Assembly: GCA_031286385.1 (NCBI GenBank)
Contig: JAITUJ010000021.1
Span: forward strand, 1-51,296
Origin: Clostridiales bacterium
GTDB lineage: Bacteria > Bacillota > Clostridia > Christensenellales > Pumilibacteraceae
Reading direction: 5' to 3'
DNA length: 51,296 bases
Shown here: in pieces, positions 16,726-24,934 of the stretch
Layout: each line of letters begins with the position of its first letter
Numbering within the stretch: the stretch's first letter is position 1
The notes under the pieces: generated by a model
Told to the model about the DNA's origin: nothing
What the model saw: only the letters and a program-made list of their open reading frames with translations
Database searches by the model: none
Translations under genes and position numbers: made by a program

Positions 16726-18183
16726 TTATAACAAATTTAGTGCATTTACAATGCCATTTTTAGATATAGTTTGCACATGCTGCAATACCAATTTATTACA
16801 TGGCGTCAAATCATATCCCCATAAATCTGACAACCAAACGATACAACTTTGGGCAAAGCCTACGTCATCACTCAAATACTTTTGCGACAATTCACTCCAC
16901 TTTTGCAAAAGCTGTACATCATCTTTTAGAACAATTTTTTGATTATCCCTTTTACCTCTATGAAAGAGAATAAATGCAGCCAATGCAAAACATATATATT
17001 TAGGAACATTCCCTGTAATTTCTAGATATTTTTTTAAACTTGGTACAAGACGAGAGTTAAATTTTGACGTACTGTTTAATGCAATAGACATCAACTCATG
17101 CCTAATGAAAGGATTTTTAAATCTATCCAAAACGCTGTTAGCAAACTCCACTTTTGTTTTTTGTGGCAAATCAATCGTCAAACATATCTCATCTAATATC
17201 AATTTGTTCAAATAACTACCTATAACACTATCTTCTACACTTTCCTTAACTGTATCAAACCCCGCTAAATAGGCAACTGGCGTCAAAGCGGTATGAGAAC
17301 CATTTAAAATTTTTACTTTTCGTTCCTTGTAAGGCTTGATGTCATCTACAAATATAGCATTGCAACCACTCAAATGAACGGGAAAACTTTGCTTTACCCC
17401 TTTGACATCTTGCAATACCCAAAGGTCAAACACTTCTGCCTTTATTGCTGAATTGTCTGTATATCCATTTTTTACATTGTACTGTTCGATGTCTTCTTTT
17501 GGATACCCTGGCACTATCCTATCTACAAGCGTATTGCAAAATCTATTTTTTGTACTCAACCAACTGACAAACTTATCATCAAATTTTTTTACTTCACAAA
17601 GTTGCAATAGCACTCTTTTGAGTTCATCACCATTGTTGTCAATGAGCTCACACGGTATTATATTCAATCCCCCATTCTCACCCAAAGCTAAATATCTGTT
17701 GTACAAAAAAGCCAGTAACTTTCCAGGAAAACTATTTGGACAATGTTCAAAATCTGTATCTTTGGTGTCCAAAGCAATCCCTGCCTCAGTCGTGTTGGAT
17801 ATTATTGTCTGTAAATCTACACTACTTGCATACGACAAAAATTTTGCGTATTGAGTATATGGGTCTATAAAATCATCCAATACGTCTATCAACTCTTGAC
17901 GCTCAACTACTTTGCTATCTTGAAAACCAAAGCTGTAAAGATTGTAAAGACCGTCCTGTTTTTGCAATTCTTTTACCCTACCAAAAGGCTGTGGCTGCAC
18001 TACGACAACTCCACCCAAAAAGTTGATATTTTTGTTCATGCAATCAATCATCCAGTCACAAAACGCACGCAAAAAATTGCCTTCACCAAATTGCATAACT
18101 TTTATTTTCCGCTTGGGTTTACTGTGAAATTTTGCACTCAATTGTGGCAAACTTGACTTTGTAGTATCAGTATCTTTTTTCAT
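16726..18183 (-). CDS. uxaB: Tagaturonate reductase UxaB
   Basis: NADH-dependent reduction of D-tagaturonate to D-altronate; polyol-specific long-chain dehydrogenase/reductase family. 485 residues. Recognisable blocks are VMQFGEGNFLRAFCDWMI (dinucleotide-binding N-terminus), VVVVQPQPFGRV, IISNTTEAGIALD, SFPGKLLAFLYNRY, IIPCELIDNNGDELK, FCNTLVDRIVPGYP, KVKILNGSHTALTPVAYLAG and RHELMSIALNSTSKF. The lysine and His expected at the active site in KILNGSHT are present. The ribosome binding site AGAGGTAAC precedes the ATG. It lies between the TIM-barrel gene and the SHOCT membrane gene. Confidence 0.95.
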   Translation of the reverse strand: MKKDTDTTKSSLPQLSAKFHSKPKRKIKVMQFGEGNFLRAFCDWMIDCMNKNINFLGGVVVVQPQPFGRVKELQKQDGLYNLYSFGFQDSKVVERQELIDVLDDFIDPYTQYAKFLSYASSVDLQTIISNTTEAGIALDTKDTDFEHCPNSFPGKLLAFLYNRYLALGENGGLNIIPCELIDNNGDELKRVLLQLCEVKKFDDKFVSWLSTKNRFCNTLVDRIVPGYPKEDIEQYNVKNGYTDNSAIKAEVFDLWVLQDVKGVKQSFPVHLSGCNAIFVDDIKPYKERKVKILNGSHTALTPVAYLAGFDTVKESVEDSVIGSYLNKLILDEICLTIDLPQKTKVEFANSVLDRFKNPFIRHELMSIALNSTSKFNSRLVPSLKKYLEITGNVPKYICFALAAFILFHRGKRDNQKIVLKDDVQLLQKWSELSQKYLSDDVGFAQSCIVWLSDLWGYDLTPCNKLVLQHVQTISKNGIVNALNLL

Positions 18184-18207
18184 AAAATTGTTACCTCTGA
18201 TAATTTA

Positions 18208-19044
18208 TTACTGTATTGCATTTTTTACAAAATCCAAAGCAGGTACAATATCACTCCCTGTCACACCTTCCAAAACTAGTTTGGCATCTTTGTCATATTC
18301 TTTTATCATTTTTAAATACGCCTTCAAATTGAGTTCCCCAGCACCCGGTCGCACTTGCCTAACCTCTCCATTTTTAAATGTACAATCTTTGATATGAAAA
18401 CAACAAATTTTACCTTCAAATAATTCCAAAGCACATTGAGCAATGGTCATATGGTATTTTGCATTGTCACTGTCCAACATGTTAAAAAGGTCAAAAATAA
18501 TAAATAAATTCTGTTTTTCCAACCTATTTACAATGCGCTGATATCCTTTTTTTAATGTCTCCAAATTATATAGACAGTGTCCAGCAGCACCTTCTATCCC
18601 TACATTTACCCCATACTGTGCTGCTGATTTACAAAGTTCAACAAATGTATCCACAACACATTTTAAAGCCTCTGGTGTTCTGTTGAGAGGATTGTAAGTC
18701 CACTTATCCCCGTTGTAACTTCCCGTTTCACTTCCCACAGTGTCACCGCCCAAATCTCTTGCAAGTTTAATGTACTCTAAGAAATTTGCTTTACCAAATT
18801 TGACTTTTTCTTTATTTGGATGCACAGGATTGAAATAAGCACCAACCAAAACAACTTGCACATTAAAATTTTGCAATTGTGCAGATATGCTCTGTGCTTG
18901 ACGATGAGTAGGGAAACAAGCAACATCACTAAAAGTCTTGTGAGGAACCAATTGCACACCATTGTATCCATAGTCAGTCAGAGTTTTTGCAAAGTCATCC
19001 AAATTTGCAACACCCAAATCCTGACTGCGAGCAGATAAAACCAT
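18208..19044 (-). CDS. Sugar phosphate isomerase/epimerase-like TIM-barrel protein
   Basis: 278 residues of the xylose isomerase-like TIM barrel (AP endonuclease 2 superfamily). Candidate metal ligands are the Glu in VGIEGAAGHCLYN, the Asp in IIFDLFNML, the His in CCFHIKDC, and the Glu in LVLEGVTG, which is the usual four-point pattern. HIKD and RPGAGELN are typical of sugar epimerases. The substrate is unknown; the setting suggests a uronate or its keto derivative. GAGGTGAAAA precedes the ATG. It follows kdgK and precedes uxaB. Confidence 0.8.
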   Translation of the reverse strand: MVLSARSQDLGVANLDDFAKTLTDYGYNGVQLVPHKTFSDVACFPTHRQAQSISAQLQNFNVQVVLVGAYFNPVHPNKEKVKFGKANFLEYIKLARDLGGDTVGSETGSYNGDKWTYNPLNRTPEALKCVVDTFVELCKSAAQYGVNVGIEGAAGHCLYNLETLKKGYQRIVNRLEKQNLFIIFDLFNMLDSDNAKYHMTIAQCALELFEGKICCFHIKDCTFKNGEVRQVRPGAGELNLKAYLKMIKEYDKDAKLVLEGVTGSDIVPALDFVKNAIQ

Positions 19045-19087
19045 ACATTTTCACCTCATTTTTTAACAACTTGTTGTGTCAACAAAA

Positions 19088-20116
19088 CTACCTTTGCACT
19101 CTTCCTGACTTGTCACCAGACATAAGCGTCTCCACTTCTTTTAATGACGCTTGATTAAAATCTCCAAAAATTGTGTGTTTTAACGCAGATGCTGCCACTG
19201 CAAAATCTATTGACTGTTTAAAGTCTTTGTACGCACTCAACCCGTGTATCAATGCACTTGCAAAGCTATCTCCTCCACCTACTCTATCTACAATTGGGTT
19301 TATTTCATACTTATCTGTCTGATAAAACTCATCTTTGTCTTTACTAAATATCACACCACTCCAAGTATTGTGCGTAGCACTGTGTGACTCTCTCATAGAG
19401 GACGACACATACTCAAATCCAAATTTATCTACCAACTTTTTGCAAACAGATTTAAACGCTTCCACTTCTAAATGTCCACCTTTGACATCGGTTTTGCCAG
19501 CTTTAAAACCCAAACACTTGTCAGCATCTTCTTCATTGCCTATACACACATCAACATACTTCATAAGTGGCGTCAGTGTTGCAATAGCTTGTTCGCTAGT
19601 CCAAAGCTTTTTTCTAAAATTTAAGTCACAAGATATCTTAACTTTGTGTTTTTTTGCAACTTCACAGGCAGCATAAACCAATTCCGTTCCATTCTTGCTT
19701 ATAGCAGGCGTAATACCCGTCCAATGAAACCAATCTTTACCTTTCATAATTGCATCAAAGTCAAAATCACTCACTTTTGCCGTAGCAATTGCACTGTCTG
19801 CCCTATCATATATCACCTGTGAAGCACGCATGGAGACACCAGTCTCCAAAAAATAGATTCCCACTCTATCTCCGCCCCTACAAATATAGTCCGTATTGAC
19901 GCCAAATTGCCTCAAACTGTTGACTGCACTTTGACCAATTTCATGCTTTGGTAATTTGGTCACAAAGTATGTTTGATGACCGTAATTGGCAAGACTTACG
20001 CAAACATTGGCTTCACCACCTCCATAAGTTGCATCAAGTTTATTGCTTTGTACAAAACGCAAGTTGCCCTCTGTGGACAGCCTCAACATAATTTCACCTA
20101 AAGTGACAACTTTCAT
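19088..20116 (-). CDS. kdgK: 2-keto-3-deoxygluconate kinase KdgK
   Basis: PfkB-family kinase that phosphorylates KDG to KDPG, the joining point of both pectin branches. 342 residues. Starts MKVVTLGEIMLRLSTEG; YGGGEANVCVSLANYG is the substrate-side signature, CDLNFRKKLW and CIGNEEDADKCLG are typical KdgK blocks, and VDRVGGGDSFASALIHGL carries the catalytic base Asp in GGGD. The start at 20116 is preceded by GGGGGAG. It lies directly after kdgA. Confidence 0.95.
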   Translation of the reverse strand: MKVVTLGEIMLRLSTEGNLRFVQSNKLDATYGGGEANVCVSLANYGHQTYFVTKLPKHEIGQSAVNSLRQFGVNTDYICRGGDRVGIYFLETGVSMRASQVIYDRADSAIATAKVSDFDFDAIMKGKDWFHWTGITPAISKNGTELVYAACEVAKKHKVKISCDLNFRKKLWTSEQAIATLTPLMKYVDVCIGNEEDADKCLGFKAGKTDVKGGHLEVEAFKSVCKKLVDKFGFEYVSSSMRESHSATHNTWSGVIFSKDKDEFYQTDKYEINPIVDRVGGGDSFASALIHGLSAYKDFKQSIDFAVAASALKHTIFGDFNQASLKEVETLMSGDKSGRVQR

Positions 20117-20176
20117 ATTCTCCCCCAATTTTATGTTAATCAAAAAATTATTTTAAAATTTAAAATATCATTTTGC

Positions 20177-20226
20177 TATTTTACTATCAAGTGCAGCGCT
20201 TGCTACTTCGCTATCAAGTGCACTGC
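20177..20226 (-). repeat. In-frame tandem duplication at the kdgA 3' end
   Basis: The end of kdgA (AVHLIAK-stop) is followed at once by a near-copy reading ALHLIVK-stop in the same frame, 27 bp later. The shared core is CACTTGATAG. It looks like a tandem duplication of the final codons that left the old end as 3' untranslated sequence. Confidence 0.6.
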
Positions 20227-21168
20227 AAATCCATTTATGTCTACATCTTTTAAATATGCAATATGAATACTACCATCGGGTTTTGTCTTTATACTATCTT
20301 CTTCCAAAGCAATGCCCTTACTTTTTAACATAGCAATGGCTCTTTTCATGCTGTTTGTCCTTATCGCTATGTGTCCTACTTTTTTGTACAACATGGTATT
20401 GGTAATTTCAATTTGCGGCGTGATAAAGACACTAGAATTTCCCACTTTCTTATCTAAACCAAATAGACTGACCAACTTGTCAGCACCAGCAAGTGCACTC
20501 TTTTGTTCAGAACTGTGTATACCCATATGCACAAACTCAAAACCCAGCATTTTGTCCACAGCTAAACTTGTCAACCTAGTGACTTCATCCCAGTTATCCG
20601 ACTTAATCAACTCTCCTGCAACCATCCAACTGCCACCACAAGCAAACACACTGTTGAGCGAAAGATAGTCATTGACATTTTTATCAGACACTCCACCCGT
20701 AGGCATAAACTTGACCGTAGTGTAAGGGGCTGAAATAGATTTTATATAAGCCACACCACCTGCTTGCTCTGCTGGAAAAAACTTGACATGACTCAAACCC
20801 AATTCCAAAGCAAGCTCTACTTCACTTGCACTGGACACACCAGGAATAAAAGTCACGCCCAAACTTTGACAGTGCTTCACTACTTTTGCATTTAGACCAG
20901 GCGCGACTAAAAACTTTGCACCCGCTTTCACTGCCCTATCCGCTTGCTCTTCTGTCAACACTGTACCCGCACCCACCAACATATTGGGAAAATGCTTTGC
21001 CATAGCCGATATGACTTTATCTGCTCCCTCAACCCTAAAAGTAACTTCGGCAGCATTTAGCCCGCCCTTAATCAAAGCACTCCCTAGATTTTTTGCTTTG
21101 TTCACATCGCCCAATGTCACAACAGGAACAATGCCAATGTCTTCTATCTGCTGCAATATATTGCTCAT
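20203..21168 (-). CDS. kdgA: KDPG/KHG aldolase KdgA with C-terminal VOC (glyoxalase-like) domain
   Basis: Splits KDPG into pyruvate and glyceraldehyde 3-phosphate. Residues about 1-210 are the class I aldolase: IVPVVTL, NAAEVTFR with the catalytic Glu, GAGTVLTEEQADRAVKAGA, FIPGVSSASEVELAL, HVKFFPAE with the Schiff-base Lys, and FMPTGGVS. Residues about 215-321 are an added domain resembling the vicinal oxygen chelate fold (EFVHMGIHS; VGHIAIRTNSMKRAIAMLKSKG; INGFAVHLIAK). The joined protein is 321 residues against about 210 for plain KdgA. The last seven codons plus stop are followed by an in-frame near-copy. It is first in the catabolic operon, behind a consensus promoter. Confidence 0.92.
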   Translation of the reverse strand: MSNILQQIEDIGIVPVVTLGDVNKAKNLGSALIKGGLNAAEVTFRVEGADKVISAMAKHFPNMLVGAGTVLTEEQADRAVKAGAKFLVAPGLNAKVVKHCQSLGVTFIPGVSSASEVELALELGLSHVKFFPAEQAGGVAYIKSISAPYTTVKFMPTGGVSDKNVNDYLSLNSVFACGGSWMVAGELIKSDNWDEVTRLTSLAVDKMLGFEFVHMGIHSSEQKSALAGADKLVSLFGLDKKVGNSSVFITPQIEITNTMLYKKVGHIAIRTNSMKRAIAMLKSKGIALEEDSIKTKPDGSIHIAYLKDVDINGFAVHLIAK

Positions 21169-21223
21169 TTCTATTTACTCCCATTTGAATAAATTTTATA
21201 TTTCCTAAAACAAATATATTATT

Positions 21224-21252
21224 ATTATACATAAATTGACAACCATTGTCAA
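21224..21252 (-). promoter_or_regulatory. Consensus promoter of the pectin catabolic operon
   Basis: Minus strand TTGACA (21247-21252), 17-bp spacer, TATAAT (21224-21229), driving kdgA and probably the genes after it. The -35 box lies inside the inverted repeat at 21236-21274. Confidence 0.8.
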
Positions 21253-21274
21253 TTGTTTAAACAATAGTTGTCAA
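21236..21274. promoter_or_regulatory. Large inverted repeat (operator candidate) over the kdgA promoter
   Basis: TTGACAACCATTG (21236-21248) and CAATAGTTGTCAA (21262-21274) match at 12 of 13 positions around a 13-bp centre. Inside lies a second perfect palindrome, ATTGTTTAAACAAT, at about 21252-21265. It overlaps the -35 box and most of the spacer, the usual position for a repressor. The weak T-run after it makes a terminator role for the upstream lipoprotein gene a less likely alternative. Confidence 0.6.
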
Positions 21275-21293
21275 ATTTTTTTAAAGTTTTTTG

Positions 21294-23900
21294 TTAAGCC
21301 GTCGTTCTACCCAATCTGATAAATACATGAAAAACATGCATACTACCCCCAGCGTCATCCTCCGTTGACTGTGTAGGGAACTTTTGAGTTATGCCGCCAA
21401 ACATAGCTGTGTTGTTAAAATAGGTTACATCAGAATCTGTCAACGGCCAAGTTGTATTGACAGCACGATTTTGCTTTTGACCGTTTACTCCCACACCACT
21501 TACTGGCATTTGAGCAGCAAACTCAAATGTCCTTTTAGCGTCCGTAGAGCCATCTGTCTTGCCCAATGCCCAAAACATGTTTTGCAAACCTACATTAATT
21601 TTGCCAGTTTCTTTGTCCCAGCCGCTGGTGTACTGTATTTCCATAGCCTGCTCTTTGACATACCCTATCGGGAAGGTACCACCTAAAAATATTCTATAAT
21701 AGTTCGTGTAGTTGCCTTGCGCTTTGCCAATAATCTGACTTTGCGCCAAGTCTCCGACAACGGGCCACTTACTACCCGAATAGTCAAATGTCCTTATCCT
21801 ATAATCGGTATCTCCGACATGGATACCCTGTTCATTTTTAAATGTGAGATTTTCTAAACTATTCCATGGCATTGATTTCAATGACTCTTTACCAACTTCT
21901 ACCCAATCACCATCTCCCTGCTTTGACTCCCATTGCAACCATTCATTTGGTCCAAATGACATCAACTGAACGCCACGGTCAGAAAACATAAAGTCAAACA
22001 ACTGTATCGCTCGCAACTGTGTTGCACTTACAGCACTATTGCCTTGTTTGACAATTGCCCAAGCGGCATCATTTTTTACACCCCGCCAAGAATCTGTAAA
22101 CCGAGTGAGTCCACGCTCAGCATTCACTTGCGTTGAGGTCAAGTTTGTACCCACATGAGGTTCTCCCATATCGGCAACGCTTACATTGCCTGCATTGTCC
22201 CAACTAGTAAATGGAGGAATCACTGGTCTAATTTCAAAACCGTCTATCTTCTTAGCAGCCCAATTTGCATCAATTGAATCATCATTAAAAACAAGTGTAG
22301 TTTGAGAAAAGTCATAGGTCATAAACCCCAAATTGTTAGAAAACAATCTTGCACGGTGTTCGTCTGCTATGCCCCCAATAGACAAGCCATTCGTCGCCCA
22401 GTTCATTGTGTCTGACCTGTTGTATTCATTTAAAATCAAACCCTCACTGTACAGTTGGTTCATTCTCAAAAGTGCATTTAGTGTGTTTGGGTCTATCCTG
22501 CCATCTTTCAACTTGCCTTCATTGTCCCAAAAATAGCCTGGATCTCTGGATTCTAGACCTCTTGCTCCCCAAATTGTGGCAAAACGGAACATGTCCAACG
22601 AACGGTCATTGGACGAAGACCTACTAAAAAAAGGCACAATGGGTGCTGTTGCCCAACTTGACGGCAAACCACTTCGGCGACCACTTACTCCATTCTTTGT
22701 CCTCAACAAGTAGCCTGTATTTGCTCTGACAATGCGCATCAAAGCAACCAATTCATCGGCATTGTAAGCAGCATTTGCACCAATAAACAAGTCTGACCTT
22801 TGATCTGCATCGTAATATGAAGTTGATCCATTCGGTTTTAAATAAGTTTGGTCAATATATTTTTTAAACTGATTTACAAGCCCCAAACCTTGTGCGTCCG
22901 CATCGCTTGATGCAATCAACTCATTTTGCATGGTGATGATATTTTTTGTTTGATTTACCTTTACTTTTTCTGTATTACTGCCATCAAACTTTGTAATGGT
23001 AAGCTCTCTATCTATGCTTTCTGGCAAAAATGCGGTAAATGAAGTTTGTGTAAAAGCGTGTTTTGAGTCATTGCCTGCAAAATCAGAGTCAACAGTACCC
23101 CCATCTAGCAAATCCACTACCCAGTCCGCACGCAATTGAAACATCCTATCCAACTCATTTTTACCATCAAAGTATGGTGTGTAGTATATCTCACCATTTG
23201 GACCGCTGATTTGTTCTTGTACAAATTTGTTTTCATTCAAAAACTTTCTAAAATTTGGCATTTTATCTAAGTGTTCTGCCAAATTCAAAAAGTTATTCTT
23301 ATTGGCTATGATGTTGGCTGGGCTAGCATTTATGACATCTACGGTATTCAATTTTTGAGACAATTCATTCCACTGTTCTGTGACATTCTTTGCTGAATCT
23401 CCCGACATATCGGTAACTTTTGCGTTCAAAAAGTACTCAACATCTTCCCACACTGGTTTAATCCTATTTGTGTCATAAGTCCCCCTTATGTCACCAGACG
23501 GTTGACCTGGACGGCTTCTACCATCAATTTCTGAATTTAACTTACTCACAGACGGATCACCATACTCATACAGTCCAGCAATGGAAGATTGAGTAAATTT
23601 TATTCGACCAGCTTGATTATTCATGGCAGCAACTTTTAAGTCAACGCGGGGAGTAGGAATTTTCCAATCTCCAAAGTCATCACTTTTTGAAGTGTCCGCC
23701 AAGGTCACTTCTCTGCCGGCAATTCCACTGAGAAAGTTTAGCCGAGTAGACAAATTGGTGTCTCCCTTGTTCATGCGGGCAATAAATCCCGCAGTCGTTG
23801 GGTCCTCTTTTTTACTTGGACCACAAGATACCAAAAAAACACCAAATAGCAATAGTGATAACACAATGGCGATCTTTGATAAAGTCATTTTTTTAAACAA
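21294..23900 (-). CDS. Very large solute-binding lipoprotein (LplA/YtcQ-like)
   Basis: Predicted lipid-anchored binding protein for an ABC oligosaccharide importer. A signal peptide ends in the lipobox LVSC with the lipid-modified Cys at about residue 26. Segments such as LNLAEHLDKMPNFRKFLNEN, IYYTPYFDGKNE, MFQLRADWVVDLLD and GVQLMSFGPNEWLQWE match family 1-type extracellular binding proteins of the LplA group. It is 868 residues, well above the usual 430-560, because of several insertions and a long C-terminal part. No permease or ATPase gene is adjacent. The start is taken as TTG at 23900, because GGAGG lies 5-6 bases before it; an ATG four codons in is the alternative. Oligogalacturonide as ligand is inferred from location. 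Confidence 0.8.
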   Translation of the reverse strand: MFKKMTLSKIAIVLSLLLFGVFLVSCGPSKKEDPTTAGFIARMNKGDTNLSTRLNFLSGIAGREVTLADTSKSDDFGDWKIPTPRVDLKVAAMNNQAGRIKFTQSSIAGLYEYGDPSVSKLNSEIDGRSRPGQPSGDIRGTYDTNRIKPVWEDVEYFLNAKVTDMSGDSAKNVTEQWNELSQKLNTVDVINASPANIIANKNNFLNLAEHLDKMPNFRKFLNENKFVQEQISGPNGEIYYTPYFDGKNELDRMFQLRADWVVDLLDGGTVDSDFAGNDSKHAFTQTSFTAFLPESIDRELTITKFDGSNTEKVKVNQTKNIITMQNELIASSDADAQGLGLVNQFKKYIDQTYLKPNGSTSYYDADQRSDLFIGANAAYNADELVALMRIVRANTGYLLRTKNGVSGRRSGLPSSWATAPIVPFFSRSSSNDRSLDMFRFATIWGARGLESRDPGYFWDNEGKLKDGRIDPNTLNALLRMNQLYSEGLILNEYNRSDTMNWATNGLSIGGIADEHRARLFSNNLGFMTYDFSQTTLVFNDDSIDANWAAKKIDGFEIRPVIPPFTSWDNAGNVSVADMGEPHVGTNLTSTQVNAERGLTRFTDSWRGVKNDAAWAIVKQGNSAVSATQLRAIQLFDFMFSDRGVQLMSFGPNEWLQWESKQGDGDWVEVGKESLKSMPWNSLENLTFKNEQGIHVGDTDYRIRTFDYSGSKWPVVGDLAQSQIIGKAQGNYTNYYRIFLGGTFPIGYVKEQAMEIQYTSGWDKETGKINVGLQNMFWALGKTDGSTDAKRTFEFAAQMPVSGVGVNGQKQNRAVNTTWPLTDSDVTYFNNTAMFGGITQKFPTQSTEDDAGGSMHVFHVFIRLGRTTA

Positions 23901-23974
23901 ATTACCCTCCAATTTTGAAACTGCTCAAATTTTGTACCACTAAAAATTTTGATACACAAACAGTATCTACATTA

Positions 23975-24003
23975 ATGGTAACATATTTTTGGTGTACTGT
24001 CAA
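23975..24003 (-). promoter_or_regulatory. Promoter of the solute-binding lipoprotein gene
   Basis: Minus strand TTGACA (23998-24003), 17-bp spacer, TACCAT (23975-23980). The poor -10 box fits a promoter needing an activator. Confidence 0.65.
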
Positions 24004-24022
24004 ACATAATTAACAAAAAATT

Positions 24023-24056
24023 TCTGGACAAAACTGCCTCAAAATCTGGACAAAAC
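24023..24056 (-). promoter_or_regulatory. Two 12-bp direct repeats, candidate activator site
   Basis: On the minus strand GTTTTGTCCAGA occurs twice, at 24045-24056 and 24023-24034, start to start 22 bp (two helical turns). The nearer copy ends about 19 bp upstream of the -35 box. Direct repeats with this spacing and position are typical of AraC-type activators. Confidence 0.55.
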
Positions 24057-24189
24057 GGATATATTTTTTTGTATTTTTTTCGAGTTTTAATGTAAAATAT
24101 TGGATACTAAATAAAAGTACTAAAACTCATACTGGATGTAAATTTGCTGTTTAAAGACATTTTGGTATGTAGTGTGATGGTAAAAAATA

Positions 24190-24213
24190 AAAAAATGACG
24201 AGCATCTCGTCAT
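24190..24213 (-). terminator. rho-independent terminator of rplS
   Basis: TGACGAG-CAT-CTCGTCA stem followed, on the minus strand, by TTTTTTTATTTTTT, starting immediately at the rplS stop codon. Confidence 0.9.
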
Positions 24214-24728
24214 CAAGTTTTTTCTTTTTTAGTCTTAGCATTTTTAGCATCAGTCTTAGAATTTTTAACAACAGATTTTACTTCTTCTTTTGGCAACTTG
24301 ACTTTATCATCTGCCTGTGTCTTTGTAACATCAGTTTTATTTTTTGTAGTAGATGCTTTGCTTTTTACCCTAACACCCGTGTCTTTTACTTCTTTAATCT
24401 TAGCGGCTTTACCACTCAAATCTCGCAAAAAATACAACTTTGCTCTACGCACTCGACCTCTACGAACAACTTCTACTCTATCAATGCGGGGGCTATGCAA
24501 CAAGAAAACTCTCTCTATACCTACACCAAAGGACACTCTCCTTACTGTAAAGGTTTCTCTTAGTCCCCCATTCTTCCTTGCAATTACTGTACCTTCAAAT
24601 GCTTGAAGTCGCTCTTTATCACCTTCAATGACCCTTATCATGACTTTGACAACGTCACCAACGCAAAACAAAGGCGCTGTCTTTTTTAAGTATTCTTGTT
24701 CTATATTTTTTATTATCAGATTGTTCAT
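24213..24728 (-). CDS. rplS: Ribosomal protein L19 with Lys-rich C-terminal extension
   Basis: bL19 at the 30S-50S interface. The core (about residues 1-112) is standard: [59 protein letters not shown] and [18 protein letters not shown]. After SGKAAKIKE there is an added tail of about 55 residues rich in Lys, Thr, Asp and Ser, ending KTKKEKT, so the protein is 171 residues against about 115 usually. The ATG at 24728 is preceded by GGGAGAGAGG. The gene stands alone rather than after rpsP-rimM-trmD, and has its own terminator. Confidence 0.93.
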   Translation of the reverse strand: MNNLIIKNIEQEYLKKTAPLFCVGDVVKVMIRVIEGDKERLQAFEGTVIARKNGGLRETFTVRRVSFGVGIERVFLLHSPRIDRVEVVRRGRVRRAKLYFLRDLSGKAAKIKEVKDTGVRVKSKASTTKNKTDVTKTQADDKVKLPKEEVKSVVKNSKTDAKNAKTKKEKT

Positions 24729-24898
24729 GCCTCTCTCCCAATTTAATATCATTGCATTACAGCCCAAAGCTTGCAGATGCAAGGTCCATCTTCTACAATT
24801 ATATCACAACAAAAAAAAATAATCAAGTGTTTTTATGTATTTTTGAAAAATATTGGTGTACAAAAATTTTGCAAAAAAAATTCAAAACTTTTCATTTT

Positions 24899-24929
24899 TT
24901 GTTTTCATTTTTTATTTTTGCAATATAAT
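24899..24929 (+). promoter_or_regulatory. Promoter directly against the nptA-like start codon
   Basis: TATAAT at 24924-24929, five bases before the ATG at 24935, with a T-rich poor -35 region (TTGTTT at 24899-24904, spacer 19). If used, transcription would begin at or about the start codon. Confidence 0.45.
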
Positions 24930-24934
24930 ATCAT

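Noticed and set aside
21236..21274. Terminator role for the inverted repeat after the lipoprotein gene
   Set aside because: Not excluded, but the T-run is weak (TTTATG) and the element overlaps a consensus promoter, so an operator is the better reading.
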